Shown here: in pieces, positions 59,745 to 64,000 of the stretch
Position numbering within the stretch: position 1 is the stretch's first letter
Layout: each line of letters starts with the position of its first letter
From: Pedobacter sp. ISL-64
GTDB taxonomy: Bacteria; Bacteroidota; Bacteroidia; Sphingobacteriales; Sphingobacteriaceae
Assembly: GCF_018613605.1 (NCBI RefSeq)
Contig: NZ_JAGGPU010000011.1
Location: 62,001 to 126,000 of the forward strand
DNA: 64,000 bases
Direction of reading: 5' to 3'
Notes under the pieces: model-generated
What the model was told of the DNA's origin: nothing
Databases searched by the model: none
What the model saw: only the letters and a program-made list of their open reading frames with translations
Made by a program: the position numbers and the translations under genes

Positions 59745-62654
59745 ATGAGCAGAATTTTTACACAGATCTTCTATGTGTTATTATTTGTGTACGCAGGTAA
59801 TATTGCGGCACAAGCACAGAGTATTACGGTGAGCGGTACCGTAAAAGACAAGCAATCGAAAGAAGGCCTAGCTGGCGTGAGTTTAACCATCAAAGGCCAT
59901 TCGGGCGGTACAGCCTCCACAAGCAACGGTAGTTTTACATTTACAACAACAGCTAAAGTTCCCTTTACGTTGGTGGCGTCTTACGTGGGCTATGGTACAG
60001 TAGAACAGCAGGTTACCGGGAATGCGACGGGAATTAACCTGGAACTGGAAACAGCAGTGGTTTTGGGAGGGGATGTGGTTGTTTCAGCATCACGTACGCC
60101 TGAGCGTATTTTAGAATCACCGGTTTCTATCGAGCGGATGAGTGCTGCTTCGATCAGGGAAATTGCCGCACCATCATTTTACGATGCTTTGAACAATATG
60201 AAAGGTGTAGAAAGCAGTATGCAGAGTTTAACTTTCAAGTCGATTAATACGCGTGGTTTCAATTCAAATGGTAATACCCGTTTTAACCAATATATAGATG
60301 GAATGGATAACCAGGCCCCTGGACTGAACTTCTCAGTGGGTAATATTGTGGGTATAACCGAGCTCGATGTAGATAATGTAGAGCTTTTACCAGGTGCTTC
60401 ATCTGCTCTTTATGGTGCAGGTGGTATTAATGGTACTTTATTAATGACTTCAAAAGATCCTTTTAAATATCCCGGCGCAAGCTTTCAGTATAAAACAGGG
60501 GTAAACCATGTAAATGATGACAATAGCAGCGTGCAGCCTTTCAATCAGTTGGATGTGCGCATGGCAAAATCATGGAACAATAAGTTTGGCGTAAAAGCGG
60601 CATTTTCGTTCCTTCAGGCTAAAGATTGGTACGGAAATAATTATTCAAACTTCGATAGGGTAGCAAGAACTGCAAAATCTGGCGATAGAAACAGCGATCC
60701 AAATTACGACGGAATCAACGTTTACGGTGATGAGGTAAGCCAAAATATGCGTAATGTGGCGCTAAGTGTTCAAAATGCAACCATTGCCGGAATTAATGCA
60801 GGGTCTGGTGGTTTAATACCAAACATTAAAACATTAATGGACGGGACTTTTGGTGCCGCCATTCCAAATGCAGCCCAGCAAGCGGGGTTTTTGGCGGGAT
60901 TACCATCTGCATTGCGTGGTCCGGTACAGAATTATTTTCCTTTTTATGTTGGTTTGAAAGCAGGTTTAATCCCTAATCAAAATATTTCAAGAACTGGTTA
61001 TAATGAAGAAAACCTGGTTGATTATAGTACCAAATCGTTAAAAGCATCTGGTGCATTATATTACAACATCAGCAATACAGTACAAATAGTTGGACAGGCC
61101 AATTGGGGAACAGGAACTTCGGTATATACCGGTTCTGACCGTTATTCGCTCCGCAATTTTAATATCGGGCAATATAAATTAGAATTAAAAGGTGAAGATT
61201 TCTTTCTTAAAGCCTATACTACGCAGGAACGTTCGGGTGATTCTTATATTTCTTCTATTTTGGGCAGTTATATTAATGAATTATCAAAACCATCAACAAG
61301 CTGGTTTCCACAATATATTGGTAATTATGTAGGTGCAAGAGCTGCAGGTCAAACTGATGTACAAGCACAGGCCTTTGCCAGAAGTATTGCAGATCAGGGA
61401 CGTTTCGCGCCTGGTTCTCCGCAGTTTATACAGGCTAAGGATCAGATTATGAATACCACCATCAGTGCCTCAGATCCTAGTAAAGGTATTTATGGTGCAA
61501 AGTTCGATGATAAATCTAACCTTTACCATTATGAGGGAATGTACAACTTTACCAATCTTTTTGATAAAGTGGTAGAATTTCAGGTTGGTGCATCATACCG
61601 TTTATATGACTTAAATTCGGCCGGAACAATTTTTAATGACTTAACAAATTCTATCGATATTAAAGAATACGGTGCATTTGCGCAGATAGGCAAAAAACTT
61701 TTTAACGATAAGGTTAAATTTACTTTTGCAGGTCGTTATGATAAAAGTCAGAATTTTGAAGGCCGGTTTACACCAAGGGTAACTGGGGTGTTCACAGTTG
61801 CAAAAAACAACAACATCAGGATTTCTTACCAAACAGGTTACCGTAACCCAACCACACAGAATCAATACATCGACCTTTCGGTAGGTGGAGGTTCTCAAAG
61901 ATTGATTGGCGGTTTGCCAGAAATTATGTTTTCTAAATACCATCTTGATAGTAATAAGCCTTATACCGACGTAAGTTACCGTGCGTTCTTAGCCTCGGCA
62001 GCTGCAACAGGAACACCTAACCCTGCATTGTTGCAACAATATACTTTTGATGCAAGGGGTGTCCGTCCAGAGAGTGTTCAATCTTATGAGTTAGGTTATA
62101 AAGGATTGCTTCTTCCTAATTTATTGGTTGATGCTTATGGTTATTATAACATTTATAAAGATTTTATCACTGCAGTAGATGTTTATCAGAATGTTAACGG
62201 AAGTTTTGTGAAATTCGGTGTTCCGGTTAATGCAGAAGGTAAAGTAACCTCTTATGGTGCAGCTTTAGGTTTAGATTATTTAGTGGGTAAATATACCATC
62301 AGCGGTAACGTTTCCTATAATGAAATCGGCGATTTACCAGTTAATTACATTAACGATTTCAATACCCCAAAAATCCGCTACAACCTGGGTTTTGGTAATA
62401 AAGAAATTATTAAAAACTTTGGTTTTAATTTGGCGTATCGTTGGCAAGACCAATTCTACTGGAATTCTTCTTTTGCCTCAGGTCAGGTACCTGCATACAG
62501 CTCTTTGGATGCTCAGGTGAGTTTAAGGATCCCTTCAGTACAATCAATCATAAAACTTGGCGGTTCTAACGTGCTGAACAAATATTATTTTACTTCTTAC
62601 GGAAATCCATCGGCAGGCGCTATCTATTACGTAGCCATTAGTTTTAATCCATAA
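59745..62654 (+). CDS. TonB-dependent receptor
   Basis: Outer-membrane receptor of 969 residues. A signal peptide ends near AAQAQS; next is a carboxypeptidase-regulatory-like domain (ITVSGTVKDKQSKEGLAGVS), then a TonB-box and plug (VVSASRTPERILESPVSIE, SSALYGAGGINGTLLM) and a long barrel ending with Pro after SFN. It differs from the SusC group in length and in lacking the SusC-type motif, and no susD lies nearby. The ligand is unknown. AT-rich spacer of 200 bases upstream; terminator downstream. Confidence 0.93.
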   Translation: MSRIFTQIFYVLLFVYAGNIAAQAQSITVSGTVKDKQSKEGLAGVSLTIKGHSGGTASTSNGSFTFTTTAKVPFTLVASYVGYGTVEQQVTGNATGINLELETAVVLGGDVVVSASRTPERILESPVSIERMSAASIREIAAPSFYDALNNMKGVESSMQSLTFKSINTRGFNSNGNTRFNQYIDGMDNQAPGLNFSVGNIVGITELDVDNVELLPGASSALYGAGGINGTLLMTSKDPFKYPGASFQYKTGVNHVNDDNSSVQPFNQLDVRMAKSWNNKFGVKAAFSFLQAKDWYGNNYSNFDRVARTAKSGDRNSDPNYDGINVYGDEVSQNMRNVALSVQNATIAGINAGSGGLIPNIKTLMDGTFGAAIPNAAQQAGFLAGLPSALRGPVQNYFPFYVGLKAGLIPNQNISRTGYNEENLVDYSTKSLKASGALYYNISNTVQIVGQANWGTGTSVYTGSDRYSLRNFNIGQYKLELKGEDFFLKAYTTQERSGDSYISSILGSYINELSKPSTSWFPQYIGNYVGARAAGQTDVQAQAFARSIADQGRFAPGSPQFIQAKDQIMNTTISASDPSKGIYGAKFDDKSNLYHYEGMYNFTNLFDKVVEFQVGASYRLYDLNSAGTIFNDLTNSIDIKEYGAFAQIGKKLFNDKVKFTFAGRYDKSQNFEGRFTPRVTGVFTVAKNNNIRISYQTGYRNPTTQNQYIDLSVGGGSQRLIGGLPEIMFSKYHLDSNKPYTDVSYRAFLASAAATGTPNPALLQQYTFDARGVRPESVQSYELGYKGLLLPNLLVDAYGYYNIYKDFITAVDVYQNVNGSFVKFGVPVNAEGKVTSYGAALGLDYLVGKYTISGNVSYNEIGDLPVNYINDFNTPKIRYNLGFGNKEIIKNFGFNLAYRWQDQFYWNSSFASGQVPAYSSLDAQVSLRIPSVQSIIKLGGSNVLNKYYFTSYGNPSAGAIYYVAISFNP

Positions 62655-62675
62655 CCAGTTAATTGAGTTTTAAGG

Positions 62676-62708
62676 GCCTTCTATGCTAAAAGTATAGAGG
62701 GCTTTTTT
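62676..62708 (+). terminator. Rho-independent terminator after TonB receptor
   Basis: Stem GCCTTCTAT / ATAGAGGGC (62676-62684 and 62694-62702, one G-U pair) with a 9-base loop and T6. Confidence 0.8.
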
Positions 62709-62818
62709 GTGCCACTATACGACTGGTTTATCCTTGTTGCTGCTATCTGCATCTGTAAAAAGATCAATGTCGACCGATAAACGGTGACCGAGATAAAGAC
62801 TAATACATAATTTGATTT

Positions 62819-63307
62819 TTAGATATCTCGACCGGTTTGGTCAATACCATTAATGGCTACTTCATTCACTAAACCTTGTCCGTAATATCTAATTAGTTCA
62901 TTTTTTTCATCACTATTTCCCCGCTCCAATACTCTTTGAATAACAGATTTATATTGGCTTTTCCAGTTTATTTTATCAAAATCTGTATCCCAAAAAAGTA
63001 TCTTTCTGATAATTGATAAATCAGGTTTATCGGCTGCATTCTGTTTATCTTTTTCTTTCTGTATCTCATAGTAAGCCTGGAGTATCAGCATGGTACCCTC
63101 TTCTAAACCTAAAATTTGATCTAGCTTAATGGAAAGTGAAGCTGTAACTCCTCTCTTACCTTTTGTAATATCATTTAAGGTTTGAGGATATTCGTTTAAA
63201 GAAAGCGCCAATGGGCCCTTTTTAAGCCTCCTTTTTTTAAGCTCCCGTTCCAGTATAAAGCCGGGATGGATACCTTTAAACTTATTGATCAATTTTTCCA
63301 TGTTCAA
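62819..63307 (-). CDS. HigA-like HTH regulator with DUF6922-like C-terminal part
   Basis: Protein of 162 residues. The N-terminal half is a HigA/XRE-type helix-turn-helix (HPGFILERELKKRRLKKGPL, LSLNEYPQTLNDITKGKRG). The C-terminal part (IRKILFWDTDFDKINWKSQY, then VIQRVLERGNSDEKNELIRYYG) resembles the DUF6922 domain of Bacteroidota antitoxins that sit before AbiEii-type nucleotidyltransferase toxins. No toxin gene is seen on either side: 249 bases upstream and 111 bases downstream are empty of candidates. It may be an orphan or a decayed system. Start Met1 or Met3. Confidence 0.7.
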   Translation of the reverse strand: MNMEKLINKFKGIHPGFILERELKKRRLKKGPLALSLNEYPQTLNDITKGKRGVTASLSIKLDQILGLEEGTMLILQAYYEIQKEKDKQNAADKPDLSIIRKILFWDTDFDKINWKSQYKSVIQRVLERGNSDEKNELIRYYGQGLVNEVAINGIDQTGRDI

Positions 63308-63556
63308 AAATAAACAAAAATGTTTATAAATTTATGTTTGTAAATAATTTACAATCTAGCTTTCTATTAAATAAAGGATGATACTAAATCTTATGGTAAA
63401 ATTGTGAAATAACATGGCTTAGTGTAAAAATCACACTATTAAAACAATCTTTTCATAAAAAAGCTACACCCCTTTTGTAAAATATTTGTATTATAGTACT
63501 TTCTTAAGCACATCCCGGTTTAAGAACCATGAATTTAAAATTTTGAATAAATAAGG

Positions 63557-64000
63557 ATGGAAGCGCAAAACGACAAACCTAACGAGACAAGTGATCTGGT
63601 CGAAAAGGAGCAAGAAATACAGCATTTAAACAATCCAGTTGATATATCGGTAAAGCCAATTGTTAAACAATACCTCGGTGCAGTTAAAAAAGTAAAAAAG
63701 GAGGGCAACCGTTTTTATTTTTCTGACGGTGATGCAAGAGTAGAAGTTCGGGTGGTAAGCGACGATATTATCCGCGTTCGCCTGGCTCCTCATGGCGTTT
63801 TCTTAGAGGATTTTTCTTATGCCGTACCCGAAGTAGATCAAAAAGTGTCTGTTTTTAAAATGCAGGAACATGATGATCATTTCACGATTTCTACCCATGC
63901 GGTAACCTGTAAAATAGAAAAAGCAAACTTCCATATTTCTTTTTCTGATAATATTACCAATGTAGTAATGGTTGATGAAGCCAATTCTATGCACTGGGAA
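63557..64000 (+). CDS. Alpha-glucosidase (GH31), N-terminal part, cut by window end
   Basis: Partial gene: 148 codons from ATG 63557 run to the last base without a stop, translated by eye. The visible part (ending with NSMHWE) has a short charged start, then a beta-rich region IVKQYLGAVKKVKKEGNRFY, RVVSDDIIRVRLAPHGVF and EDFSYAVPEV that matches the galactose-mutarotase-like N-terminal domain of GH31 glucosidases. No signal peptide is seen. The catalytic barrel lies outside the window, so the GH31 call rests on the N-terminal domain only. A Shine-Dalgarno-like AAGG is 3 bases upstream. Confidence 0.7.
   Translation, partial: MEAQNDKPNETSDLVEKEQEIQHLNNPVDISVKPIVKQYLGAVKKVKKEGNRFYFSDGDARVEVRVVSDDIIRVRLAPHGVFLEDFSYAVPEVDQKVSVFKMQEHDDHFTISTHAVTCKIEKANFHISFSDNITNVVMVDEANSMHWE

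Overview
The window is chromosomal DNA from a member of the Bacteroidota, most likely a Sphingobacteriaceae (Pedobacter-like) bacterium. The reasons are the SusC/SusD pair, several carboxypeptidase-like TonB receptors, Bacteroidota-type promoters (TTTG / TAnnTTTG, clearest at tyrS), sparse Shine-Dalgarno sequences, moderately AT-rich DNA, a meso-DAP type MurE, and a histone H1-like small protein. No rRNA, tRNA, CRISPR array, transposase gene or prophage was found.

Layout. 0.1-3.2 kb: glycolysis (gap; a GNAT gene followed by pgk) with a LacI-type palindrome at the pgk promoter. 3.4-7.1 kb: a secreted DUF1080 protein, a TlpA-like thioredoxin and a PepSY membrane protein. 7.4-14.9 kb: a SusC/SusD pair followed by a large secreted protein of unknown family, probably a small glycan-utilisation locus. 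14.9-16.0 kb: more than 1 kb of non-coding DNA made of repeats. 16.0-33.2 kb: a nearly complete division and cell-wall (dcw) cluster, mraZ-rsmH-ftsL-ftsI-murE-mraY-murD-ftsW-[four-helix-bundle gene]-murG-murC-ftsQ-ftsA-ftsZ, with murF, murB and ddl absent. It has a three-repeat MraZ-type operator and DnaA-box-like sequences before ftsZ. Several of its gaps hold a recurring AT-rich hairpin repeat.

33.3-47.5 kb: an alpha-oxoamine synthase, a histone-like small gene, a Crp/AraC hybrid regulator, a GNAT enzyme, two small paralogous lipoproteins, dapA, ligA, a DUF4143 ATPase, a DUF479-like protein, tyrS and an outer-membrane receptor. 47.7-49.5 kb: a LytS/LytTR two-component system divergent from that receptor.

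49.9-55.4 kb: a probable zinc-starvation locus, and the most interesting part of the window. A COG0523 (CobW-like) GTPase is divergent from a MerC-like membrane protein, a small lipoprotein, a MacB/LolD-type ABC ATPase and permease, three tandem DUF3299 secreted proteins and a Fur/Zur-type regulator. The divergent promoters carry matching TGCAA-N5-TTGCA palindromes that could be the Zur operator. The second DUF3299 gene appears to have a C-terminal frameshift.

55.4-64 kb: a LuxE-like acyl-protein synthetase, a small membrane protein, a penicillin acylase family hydrolase, a TonB receptor, an orphan HigA-like regulator, and the start of a GH31 alpha-glucosidase cut off by the window edge.
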